Part shown: positions 15,504 to 23,081 of the stretch, piece after piece | Position numbering within the stretch: position 1 is the stretch's first letter | Layout: each line of letters begins with the position of its first letter | Origin: RUG11551 sp045586185 | GTDB lineage: Bacteria > Planctomycetota > Planctomycetia > Pirellulales > Thermoguttaceae | Direction: 5' to 3' | Length of the DNA: 28,180 nt | Assembly: GCA_045586185.1 (NCBI GenBank) | Contig: JAZMZV010000052.1 | Location: 1-28,180, forward strand | Made by a program: the position numbers and the translations under genes | The notes under the pieces: model-generated | What the model was told of the DNA's origin: nothing | What the model saw: only the letters and a program-made list of their open reading frames with translations | The model's database searches: none

Positions 15504-15938
15504 GATATTCTCCTTAAATAATGAAGCGAGTTGATAAAATGCTCATTCTATAACCTTGCGCCTGAGCAAATAAAGCGCTGACAGAATGGGATTCTTTGTG
15601 TGACATGTGTTAAGCGCTAAACAATCTTTATCATCAATCCGTTTTCTGTTATTTGATACACCTGTCGCAATGAAAAGGTTACGCCATTTTTGAAAAAATT
15701 AAAAATTTTAAAATCCTTTTTATTGCGCCTTATACCATAAAAATAAGACTTGTCTTGTTAAAGAAAGAAAAACAAGATTAAACGCACATCGTTGACGCGC
15801 TTTCAGTAGATGTGACGTTATTTGAAAAGATAGCCGATTATAGAAGAAGCAACTTGCAACCTGTTACATAGTTCTAAACCGTCAATAATTGTTACAACAC
15901 TGATCAACGTTATAAGAATTATTCGGCGGACAGGATGT

Positions 15939-16259
15939 CCGCGAACCAGCGGGGCAAGCGGGCTTTCCACGTTCTGGAGATTATTGGAAGCTTCCACCGC
16001 AAAGCGTCAGCCGATTCTTTCTTTGCGGACTTTGCGAACTTTGCGGCTAAAATTTCTTCGGCGGACTTCGTCCGCGATCCGAGAAGGTTTTCGACTGCAG
16101 CGAAGGGTTTCAGCAGGACAAAGCGACCAACGGGAGCGGTTTTTGGCAAACGCGCCTCAGCGCGGACTGGCTCCCCCGCCATCGGGGGGGGCGAAGACGC
16201 CCGCGAACCAGCAGGGCAAGCGGGCTTTCCATGTTCAGAAGATTATTGGGCGCTTCCGC
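15939..16259. repeat. 59-bp direct repeat pair
   Basis: 15939-15997 and 16201-16259 share a sequence that starts CCGCGAACCAGC, contains GGCAAGCGGGCTTTCCA and ends near GCTTCC, with only a few differences. Nonamers TTTGCGGAC, TTTGCGAAC and TTTGCGGCT lie between them at 16022-16048. The 15504-16333 gap holds no gene. Its first part (15504-15930) is AT-rich with nothing recognised. Confidence 0.75.
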
Positions 16260-16325
16260 TTAATCCGTCAAATCCGTGAACGGACTGACCTGCGGAAACA
16301 TCAGGCGTCAATTACCGGAAGAGCC
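16258..16325 (+). mobile_element. Partial MITE, right end only
   Basis: AATCCGTCAAATCCGTGAAC and CGGACTGACCTGCGGAAACA match the right part of the 280-bp MITE, and the end ATTACCGGAAGAGCC matches its terminal repeat. No left end or flanking duplication is visible. It stops eight bases before the stop codon of the next gene. Confidence 0.7.
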
Positions 16326-16333
16326 AGATTTCT

Positions 16334-17179
16334 CTATTCCTTCCCGCTCTCCATTTTGACAGCAATGGTCGATTCGATCAGTTCGTTGACCTTTTCGTAA
16401 TCCTTGACCGCTTTGACCCAGCTAGAGGGAATGGCGTCGAATCCGTAGTACGCCCCGGCAATCTGACCGTAAACCGCGCCAATAGAGTCGGAATCGCCGC
16501 CGAGGTTGACCGCCTGAATCATGCCGGATTCAAAATCGTTCGTCGCGTTGAACGCCCATAACGCAGCCTGAAGCGTCGAAACAGACCAGCCGCTGACGTT
16601 GACGTCCTCCCGGGATTTGTATATTGACTGCTGCTGGGTTCTCTTGCCCTCAACGTGCTCGGTAAGAATCGCTGCCATGAGGTCGACGACGTCTCGAACC
16701 GTCTGACTGCAATGCGTCAAGTCGCTGATTTCGTGAAGCATAACGTTGTCCGGCGCACCATAGTTCATAATATACGAGGGGGCGAAACGCATTATGCTGC
16801 CGTTGCCCTGCGTGTCGTCCGTTCCGTTTTTCAGGCTGCCCTTGTAATGGATGGCGTTCACCGCGTTGCTCGTTGCCCCGCCGACGTCAAAAGCATGATC
16901 TTTGCTTGACCAGAACCCTTCAAACAGCCAGCGGCAGAAGTTGTTGGCGACATCCTTCAAATCGTAACGCTTCAGCCGAACGTAACTCTCCGCAATGCAA
17001 AACGCCATCGACGAGTCGTCCGTCCAGTACCCCGGCGGCGTGTTAAAATGACGGCACGGAACCATTTTCGTTATAAATTCGTGGTCGTCTTTTGAGGTAA
17101 ACTGAATCGGCGAGCCGAGACAGTCCCCGACGACCAGTCCCCAAAACATTCCTTTAAATTTGTCTTTTAAGTCGTTCAT
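16334..17179 (-). CDS. Cytosolic ADP-ribosylglycohydrolase (DraG/ARH family)
   Basis: This 281-residue protein has usual ARH length and no signal peptide. It should remove ADP-ribose from modified proteins or cleave related ADP-ribosyl compounds, using two divalent metal ions. Motifs in order are GLVVGDCLGSPIQF at the N terminus, GYWTDDSSMA with Thr53-Asp54-Asp55 at the metal site, GNGSIMRFAP, and NLGGDSDSIGAVYGQIAGAYYG with Asp229 and Asp231. The ATG at 17179 lacks a good Shine-Dalgarno site. A strong promoter lies about 70 bases upstream. The gene stands alone; no ADP-ribosyltransferase is nearby, so its partner is unknown. It is only distantly related to the secreted homologue at 8603-10312. 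Confidence 0.9.
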   Translation of the reverse strand: MNDLKDKFKGMFWGLVVGDCLGSPIQFTSKDDHEFITKMVPCRHFNTPPGYWTDDSSMAFCIAESYVRLKRYDLKDVANNFCRWLFEGFWSSKDHAFDVGGATSNAVNAIHYKGSLKNGTDDTQGNGSIMRFAPSYIMNYGAPDNVMLHEISDLTHCSQTVRDVVDLMAAILTEHVEGKRTQQQSIYKSREDVNVSGWSVSTLQAALWAFNATNDFESGMIQAVNLGGDSDSIGAVYGQIAGAYYGFDAIPSSWVKAVKDYEKVNELIESTIAVKMESGKE

Positions 17180-17250
17180 GACGTTTACAAAACCCGTTGA
17201 GTTTGAAATCTTTTGTTATCTCTCTGTAAACCAAGTCTGGATTTTCTTCT

Positions 17251-17279
17251 AATATACCATAACCGAAAATCAATTGCAA
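17251..17279 (-). promoter_or_regulatory. Sigma-70-type promoter of the ADP-ribosylglycohydrolase gene
   Basis: On the minus strand TTGCAA (17279-17274) and TATATT (17256-17251) are separated by 17 bases. Confidence 0.7.
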
Positions 17280-17323
17280 GCAGGCGTCAAATAAAAATAG
17301 AGCAGGGCGCAAAATTAAAAAGC

Positions 17324-17735
17324 GGGGTACGTTAAATTTGGGGTTGCGAATATAGATAAGATTAACAATTGAACATAGTCAACGCCTTTAGGCGTTTGTT
17401 CCCCACAGCTTCAGCTGTGGGAACAATTAATAATTAAAATATCGTAGCCCACGCCTTTAGGCGTGGGAAAAGGGATAAGGGAAAATCATAAATTAACGCA
17501 AAAATCCCTTACCCCTCCCGCGCCATTTTGGGGCGCGGGAGAGGTAAGGAGGTGAAGCGTTTAGGAAAGTTTTTCGCCCTATTCCCCCAGATAAATCTGG
17601 GGGCTACGATTATTTTGAATGTTTTTTTCTCCCACGTCTAAAGACGTGGGAATAAGAACAGATAAATCTGGACGCTACAAAAAGTTTTCAAGCCCATTTC
17701 CTTTTTTCATGCCACCCATTTTTGAACGCACCCAA
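17324..17735 (-). repeat. Hairpin-array element, copy B, longest and with both ends
   Basis: The element is bounded by inverted ends: GGGGTACGTTAAATTTGGGG on the left, and GGGTGCGTTCAAAAATGGGT inward from the right. It contains six palindromes. 17381-17396 is AACGCCT-TT-AGGCGTT. 17402-17421 is CCCACAGCT-TC-AGCTGTGGG. 17448-17467 is CCCACGCCT-TT-AGGCGTGGG. 17508-17548 is a long GC stem. 17584-17603 is CCCCCAGAT-AA-ATCTGGGGG. 17631-17650 is CCCACGTCT-AA-AGACGTGGG. Read on the minus strand, module order matches copies A and C. The 17180-17834 gap otherwise contains the promoter at 17251-17279. Confidence 0.85.
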
Positions 17736-17834
17736 AAAACGCGTTTTGCCTCCGCTCCCCCCATTGCATTATTGCTTCCAATATGATACAGTAAATAACA
17801 GAAAATAACATATTTTACCAAACGGAGCCCACCA

Positions 17835-19652
17835 ATGAATTTTACCTGGAAAGACTGGCAGTTTGCTCAACGAATGATCGACCTGTACAATCAACATCGC
17901 TTCCTGTATTATTTGTATTTGCTGTGGCTAATGTTCCAGTCTCTTCTCGCGTTTGCCATTCTTGTAATTATTGTAGTTTTTTTGTTCGTTGCATCAATCA
18001 ACTACAAAGAATCCAGCATTGCGATCTTCACGATAATCTGTTTGATAAGCTGGGCGATAGGGTATTTTTCTTCCATTATGAGCAATCCCTGCAAAGGCAT
18101 GTTTTTGGTAAATAATCGAAAATACCCTCAAATATACAATAAAGTCAATGAAATCTCCCGCAAGATCAAAGGACCCAAAATTCACAGAATTTACATCTTT
18201 CATCAATTCAACGCCGCTGCGACCAATCGTTTCCTGTTTACGCCGTTTAAGCGCAACATTCTCATTTTGGGATATCCGCTTTTGGCGGCTTTGAGCTATC
18301 GCGGTTTGGTCGGCTGTCTGGCTCACGAGATCGGGCACATCAAACACAAACACATGTCAGGAAGCGCATGGATTATGATGACCAATGCATTCTGGTCCAA
18401 TATTCATCTCGGCATTCTAACGTATATTTTTGTGCCGTGGCTTCGTTACTGGCTTCCAACTTTTAATAAAGCGACAATTCCGCTGTATCGTCAACATGAA
18501 ATTGAAGCGGATAAATACATCGTCAAAACGTTTGGAGAAGACTATTTAGCCGCATGTCAGGTGGAAATGCTGCTAAAAGAAGAGCAGAATTCTGACGTTG
18601 TCGACGAACTGCTGGCGCAAATGCGAAGCGATTCCTGGGAACAGTGCGACATCGTCAAGCTGATTCGAGAGGGTCTTCACGAAGACCTGCCGGAAGACCG
18701 CGACGAACAGGTGATTTCTCGCGCGCTGAAGTCCGTCCCTAACGTCTTTGACGAGCACCCGTCTTTCGCTCAGAGATTGGAACTGGCGGACTGCCGCTAT
18801 CCGATGAACTTCGCCCAATTCAACGCCGACGCGCTGGACGAACTCGTCGGGCATGACGACGAGTTTAACTCTGAACTAAACGCTCATTTTCATACGCTTT
18901 TTAAAGAGCGTGCGGAGGAACTCCGTGAAAGAGCAGAGACTTCTCGAATTTTGCTGGCAGAGAATCCTCCCTCTATCGAGAACATGAATGAAATTCAACT
19001 GGTCAACGCTTTGGATTGCCTTGAATTTTCCGGACAAAAGGCTGAACGTTTGGCGCTGCTTCAAAAGTGCGTTGACGTTTACCCCAACTTTCTGCAATTC
19101 CGAGCCATGTTCGCTTTGGAACATGTCAAAGACGACCCGGACGGCGCCGCCGCGGAGCTGGAATACTGCATCGCTCATGCGCCTGAACTGTATCAGCTTG
19201 ACGTGAATAATTTCCTCTTAAAGTATTACATGGATTCCGGGGACGTGGAAAAGATTCAAACCTATCTTAATCTGAAGACTGCTCGACAACGACAGATGGA
19301 ATCTCGTAAAAAACCGAAACTCGATGAAACCGACATTCTTATGGCGGGAACTTTGCCGAATGAACTGATGAATTCTCTCATAGACGTTTTTAAGAAAAAA
19401 TTCGGCATTGTCCAGCGAGCGTATTATGTAATTCGTCTCTATAACGACAAGACGGCAATTGGACAGGGATATATAGTTCTGGAGGGCAGTGTTAATACCT
19501 TTACTTTTACTAAACACTCAATGAGCGAAACCGTCTTAGAACTGTCATCAGCTTTAAAAGAAACCCCATATACCGTCATCACATGCCAAAAAGATTTTTG
19601 CGACGCTTATTTGGAACCTCTGCCCGGCGCAAAGTTCTATTCAAAGAACTAG
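17835..19652 (+). CDS. M48-family membrane metalloprotease with long C-terminal region
   Basis: This 605-residue protein has two hydrophobic segments near the N terminus (about residues 24-54 and 60-80) and more around 140-210. The zinc site is AHEIGHIKHKH (His164, Glu165, His168), with Glu222 in RQHEIEADKY as the likely third ligand. Family members degrade or process membrane proteins. After about residue 300 there is a long soluble region, probably helical and tetratricopeptide-like (ALDCLEFSGQKAERLALLQKCVDVYPNFLQF; AAAELEYCIAHAPELYQL), absent from minimal HtpX. The ATG at 17835 follows GGAG by nine bases. It is co-directional with the csoR gene downstream, which has its own promoter, so a functional link is not implied. 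Confidence 0.85.
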   Translation: MNFTWKDWQFAQRMIDLYNQHRFLYYLYLLWLMFQSLLAFAILVIIVVFLFVASINYKESSIAIFTIICLISWAIGYFSSIMSNPCKGMFLVNNRKYPQIYNKVNEISRKIKGPKIHRIYIFHQFNAAATNRFLFTPFKRNILILGYPLLAALSYRGLVGCLAHEIGHIKHKHMSGSAWIMMTNAFWSNIHLGILTYIFVPWLRYWLPTFNKATIPLYRQHEIEADKYIVKTFGEDYLAACQVEMLLKEEQNSDVVDELLAQMRSDSWEQCDIVKLIREGLHEDLPEDRDEQVISRALKSVPNVFDEHPSFAQRLELADCRYPMNFAQFNADALDELVGHDDEFNSELNAHFHTLFKERAEELRERAETSRILLAENPPSIENMNEIQLVNALDCLEFSGQKAERLALLQKCVDVYPNFLQFRAMFALEHVKDDPDGAAAELEYCIAHAPELYQLDVNNFLLKYYMDSGDVEKIQTYLNLKTARQRQMESRKKPKLDETDILMAGTLPNELMNSLIDVFKKKFGIVQRAYYVIRLYNDKTAIGQGYIVLEGSVNTFTFTKHSMSETVLELSSALKETPYTVITCQKDFCDAYLEPLPGAKFYSKN

Positions 19653-19696
19653 AATGAGGTTTTAGAGAATTTTCGAAAAAAACTTCTTAACCCCTC

Positions 19697-19725
19697 TTGA
19701 CAACCTATACCCGTATGGGTATAAT
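19697..19725 (+). promoter_or_regulatory. Consensus promoter of csoR with overlapping operator
   Basis: TTGACA (19697-19702) and TATAAT (19720-19725) are perfect consensus hexamers with a 17-base spacer. The inverted repeat TATACCC-GTAT-GGGTATA (19706-19723) fills most of the spacer and overlaps the -10 box, resembling known CsoR operators (TACCC/GGGTA half-sites). A repressor bound here would block RNA polymerase. A stem with arms AGAGAA and TTCTCT lies in the leader at about 19740-19769. Confidence 0.9.
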
Positions 19726-19808
19726 ACAGGTATGGAAAGTCGAGAGAGAATCTAAATGTTCTCTTTCGATTGAAAACGTCAACCTCTTTCCACTTGGAGG
19801 GCTTTACC

Positions 19809-20084
19809 ATGCATAAATGTATCGATTCCGACAAACTGCACGTACGAATCAACAAGGCGATCGGGCAGCTCAACGCGATTCAAAAGATGATTGACGAAAA
19901 CGCTCCCTGCGAGCAGGTTCTCGTCCAAATCAACGCCGTCAAGGGCGCAATGCACCGCATCGGGCTGATTATCCTGCAAGGGCACCTGTCGCACTGCGTC
20001 CGGGAAGGCATCGAAGCCGGCGACGCCGAAGAAACCATCGCCAACTTTTCCGAAGCCCTGGAACGGTTCTCGCGCTTGTCGTGA
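19809..20084 (+). CDS. csoR: CsoR-type copper-sensing repressor (DUF156 family)
   Basis: This 91-residue all-helical protein belongs to the CsoR/RcnR/FrmR family and should bind DNA as a tetramer until metal is bound. RINKAIGQLNAIQKMI is the family signature. Cys34, His59 and Cys63 (APCEQVL and GHLSHC) reproduce the Cys-His-Cys copper(I) site of CsoR. GGAGG lies eight bases before the ATG at 19809. Its promoter carries an operator-like inverted repeat, and a similar one precedes the ATPase gene, so autoregulation plus control of the exporter is likely. The ATPase has features not typical of copper pumps, so the inducing metal should be treated as probable copper(I), not certain. Confidence 0.88.
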   Translation: MHKCIDSDKLHVRINKAIGQLNAIQKMIDENAPCEQVLVQINAVKGAMHRIGLIILQGHLSHCVREGIEAGDAEETIANFSEALERFSRLS

Positions 20085-20097
20085 GAGTAGTTTTTGA

Positions 20098-20186
20098 GTG
20101 GTAAGTGGTTAGTATTTAGTGGTAAGGACGCAAAGCGCCATAAATTGATTTTACTTACCACTAACCACTTACCACTAACCACTAAC
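20098..20186. repeat. Inverted heptamer arrays between csoR and the ATPase gene
   Basis: GTGGTAAGTGGTTAGTATTT and following bases (20098-20126) face CTTACCACTAACCACTTACC and following bases (20154-20186). Units are ACCACTA-type heptamers. Together they can fold into a long stem that could weaken read-through from csoR. Confidence 0.8.
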
Positions 20187-20225
20187 AACCAATCGATAGA
20201 ACGTCAAATAACTATTTCATGTCAT

Positions 20226-20243
20226 TATACCTATACAGGTATA
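20226..20243 (+). promoter_or_regulatory. Second CsoR-type operator, upstream of the ATPase gene
   Basis: TATACCT-ATAC-AGGTATA has the same 7-4-7 layout as the csoR operator, with one change in each arm that preserves pairing. It ends 13 bases before the ATPase ATG. A promoter here would give a very short or absent leader. No clear -35 box was identified. Confidence 0.8.
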
Positions 20244-20256
20244 TGTATATTCAACC

Positions 20257-22140
20257 ATGCTTCACGAATTAGCTGAATTTTGCGAGTCCTTTAAAATGAC
20301 AGTCGTCTCCGGCTGTCTTCTGCTTGTTAGTCTGGTGATGATGGCGTACGGCGTCAAGACGGTTTACGATCCCGCGCTGCTGACAACGCTCATTTCCGGA
20401 TTTCCCCTCGCATACGAGGCGTTCGAGACGCTATTCGAAAAGCGGCGCCTGTCGTCTGAACTGCTTGTTACAATCGCGATGGCTGCCTGCGTCGCGCTAG
20501 GGGAGTTCTTTGCCGCCGGCGAAGTTGCCTTTATTATGATACTCGGCGAGACGCTGGAAGAGATGACGATTAATCGCGCTCGCAAGGGCTTACAGAAGCT
20601 CGTCGCGCTGGCTCCGGTTCAGGGTCGGCGGGTCGTCGACGGTCAGGAAGAGACGATTCCGGCGGAGGAGATTCAAATCGGAGACGTCCTTCGCGTTCTG
20701 CCGGGCGAAACGATTCCCGTCGACAGCGTAATTCTTTCAGGCGACACGACCGTTGACCAGTCCGCCATGACGGGGGAATCGCTGCCGGTCGAAAAGACCG
20801 CAGGCGACGCGCTTGTCAGCGGGATTATCAACCTCAACGGAGCGATCGAAATTCGGGCGGAAAAGGTCGTTCGCGATTCCGCTCTACATAAGCTCATCAA
20901 CCTGGTAGAGCAGGCTGAAAAGAGCAAGGCGCCCACTCAAAAAATCGTCGATGTCTGGGCGCAATGGCTCGTTCCGATTGCCGTTCTGCTCGCGATTGCA
21001 ACGTTCCTTGTAACAGGTCTGACGACTGCTGAATGGACTGATGCTCTCCGACGCGGGATTACGATTTTGGTCGTGTTCTGCCCGTGCGCGCTGGCGCTGG
21101 CAACGCCCACTGCTATCATGGCGGCTATCGGTCAGGCGACGCGTCACGGAATTCTCATCAAAAACGGCGAAGCGCTGGAAAAGATGGGGAAGGTCGACGC
21201 TGTTGCGTTCGACAAAACCGGGACGCTGACCTACGGCGCGCTGCGCGTCAGCGACGTTGTAACGCTTGACGGGAGCTTGACCCGCGAGGACGTTTTGTCG
21301 ATGGCGGCATCAGCAGAACAGCGCTCTGAACACCCGCTGGGAAAGGCGATTGTCAAGCAGGCGAAGGTGGAAAACCTCGCTCTGTACGACCCGGAACAGT
21401 TCGCGATGCAGTCTGGAAAGGGAATTCAAGCCAACATCCGCGGACGCAGCGTTCTGTGCGGTTCTGAAAAGTGGATTACGGAAAAGGACGTCGATCTGTT
21501 ACAGTCCGACCGGGACGCGTTACAAGCTCTGCGGTCGACGGGCAGCGCTGTCATTTTAACGGCGGCGGACGGGAAGCTCGTTGGGCTGATTGCTCTGTCC
21601 GACACGCCCCGTGAAGGCGTCCACAACATGGTCGAACAGCTTGAATCGCTCAACGTCGATACGGTTCTGCTAACCGGCGACAACAGACAGACGGCTGAGT
21701 ATTTCGCCCGTCAGAACGGCTTGACGCGCTTTGAGGCGGAACTTCTGCCCGGCGAAAAGGCAAAGGCGATTGAGACGCTGCAAGCGGAAGGGCGCCGCGT
21801 TTGCATGATCGGCGACGGGGTCAACGACGCGCCCGCGCTGAAAACCGCCGATATCGGCGTTGCGATGGGCGAGGTCGGCAGCGATGTTGCCGTCGAGGCG
21901 GCGGACATTGTCCTCATGACAGAAGACCTGGGGCGAATTGGCTATTTGAAGAAGCTGTCCAACGCGGTGATTCAGTCGATTACCGTCAACATCTCCCTGG
22001 CGATGGGAATCAACTTCGTTGCGATTATCCTGTCGATGCTGGGAATCATGGGACCCATCAGCGGCGCGCTGGTTCACAACGCCGGGTCGGTACTGGTTAT
22101 TCTCAACGCGGCGCTGCTGTACGACAGAAAATTTAATTAG
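20257..22140 (+). CDS. P1B-type heavy-metal-exporting ATPase without N-terminal metal-binding domain
   Basis: This 627-residue pump should export a soft metal ion using ATP. Motifs: TGES at Thr172, CPC at Cys275-Cys277 in the transport helix, DKTGT with phosphorylated Asp319, SEHPLGK with His359-Pro360, and GDGVNDAP from Gly519. The usual N-terminal HMA domain and first two helices are absent. The C-terminal helix reads ALVHNAGSVLVILNAALL, unlike the MxxSS of typical P1B-1 copper pumps and closer to the zinc/cadmium or cobalt-type pattern. The CsoR-type operator upstream and csoR itself argue for copper, so specificity is unresolved. No Shine-Dalgarno precedes ATG 20257; the in-frame ATG at 20296 is an alternative. 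Its end overlaps the convergent 22133-22885 gene by eight bases. Confidence 0.9.
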   Translation: MLHELAEFCESFKMTVVSGCLLLVSLVMMAYGVKTVYDPALLTTLISGFPLAYEAFETLFEKRRLSSELLVTIAMAACVALGEFFAAGEVAFIMILGETLEEMTINRARKGLQKLVALAPVQGRRVVDGQEETIPAEEIQIGDVLRVLPGETIPVDSVILSGDTTVDQSAMTGESLPVEKTAGDALVSGIINLNGAIEIRAEKVVRDSALHKLINLVEQAEKSKAPTQKIVDVWAQWLVPIAVLLAIATFLVTGLTTAEWTDALRRGITILVVFCPCALALATPTAIMAAIGQATRHGILIKNGEALEKMGKVDAVAFDKTGTLTYGALRVSDVVTLDGSLTREDVLSMAASAEQRSEHPLGKAIVKQAKVENLALYDPEQFAMQSGKGIQANIRGRSVLCGSEKWITEKDVDLLQSDRDALQALRSTGSAVILTAADGKLVGLIALSDTPREGVHNMVEQLESLNVDTVLLTGDNRQTAEYFARQNGLTRFEAELLPGEKAKAIETLQAEGRRVCMIGDGVNDAPALKTADIGVAMGEVGSDVAVEAADIVLMTEDLGRIGYLKKLSNAVIQSITVNISLAMGINFVAIILSMLGIMGPISGALVHNAGSVLVILNAALLYDRKFN

Positions 22141-22885
22141 GCAATTCGATTACCGAAATAATCGGGCGGTGGTCGGACGCGACCGGTTCGTCTAAAACTT
22201 TCGCGTCGACGACTCGGACGGGTTTGTTGCCCGGAACGCTGACGAGGACGTAGTCAATGCGGATTTTCGGTTGGTTCGCCGGGAACGTGAACGCTTTCGG
22301 GCCGACGTCCTGCCAAGTCTTGAAGAATTCTTTCATAACGGCAGAGTCCGGCATGGCGTTGAAGTCGCCGACGAGAATAACCGGCTTGGAGTACTTATCG
22401 CGTTCGGCGTTGATAATCGGGACGGATTCCGCCCGACTTGCCGGCGTGAGCGATAAATGGGTAACGAAAAAGACGTATTTCTCAAACTCGAGAATGTGAA
22501 TCGCGCGGCGTTCTTCTTCGCCCGGCAGGGGGACGGTTCGGACGCTGATCGGCTTCTGTTTGGTCAGCGAGCCGATGCCGTACTGCCCGCCCTGGAACTC
22601 GATCGCAGCGGAAAACGCGCCGTGAAGCTTCGTTCCGGCAGACAATTCCGTTAAAATATCACGACCGCCGCTGCGTTCCGTCTTGCAGTCCAGTTCCTGA
22701 ATTCCGGCAATATCCGGATTCGCGCCGGTTACGACTTTCGCAACGCGGTCAACGTCAAATCGGGAACCGTCCATGCCGACGCAGTTTCGAACGTTATACG
22801 ACATGACGCGAACCGTTTCCTGAGCAAACAGCGGGCTTGCCACCAGCAGAGCGATAAATAATACGAATGATTTTCTGTAGTTCAT
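22133..22885 (-). CDS. Secreted endonuclease/exonuclease/phosphatase-family protein
   Basis: This 250-residue protein has a signal peptide (MNYRKSFVLFIALLVASPLFA) and the EEP fold motifs in order: VRVMSYNVRN, the metal-binding Glu in AGIQELD, THLSL, GDFNAMPDS and C-terminal SDHRPI. Such secreted proteins hydrolyse phosphodiester or phosphomonoester bonds in nucleic acids, phospholipids or sugar phosphates; the substrate is not visible from sequence. No Shine-Dalgarno precedes the ATG at 22885. It overlaps the ATPase gene tail to tail by eight bases, so read-through or antisense effects are possible. Confidence 0.85.
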   Translation of the reverse strand: MNYRKSFVLFIALLVASPLFAQETVRVMSYNVRNCVGMDGSRFDVDRVAKVVTGANPDIAGIQELDCKTERSGGRDILTELSAGTKLHGAFSAAIEFQGGQYGIGSLTKQKPISVRTVPLPGEEERRAIHILEFEKYVFFVTHLSLTPASRAESVPIINAERDKYSKPVILVGDFNAMPDSAVMKEFFKTWQDVGPKAFTFPANQPKIRIDYVLVSVPGNKPVRVVDAKVLDEPVASDHRPIISVIELPN

Positions 22886-22931
22886 GGGAGATGGGGAGGG
22901 GGGTTAGGGGAAAGTGGTAAGAAAAATGAAA

Positions 22932-23072
22932 GGCGGTAATGGAGTTCGCGGAGCGAACGGAATTACGCAGTTCGCCGGAGGCGAACCGAAACGTGTGCAA
23001 ATTGCGTTCAGAGTAACGCGGGCTAAACGCCCGCTGCGTAATTCCGCTCCCGATGGTCGCTTCATTACCGCC
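22932..23072. repeat. Nested palindrome
   Basis: Outer arms GGCGGTAATG (22932-22941) and CATTACCGCC (23063-23072) enclose inner arms CGGAATTACGCAG (22958-22970) and CTGCGTAATTCCG (23034-23046). Inside are two small hairpins: TTCGCC-GGA-GGCGAA (22971-22985) and GCGGGC-TAAAC-GCCCGC (23018-23034). The structure lies between the stop of the haem protein gene and the start of the phosphatase-family gene, so it could end transcription of the former. Confidence 0.85.
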
Positions 23073-23081
23073 TTCCATTAA

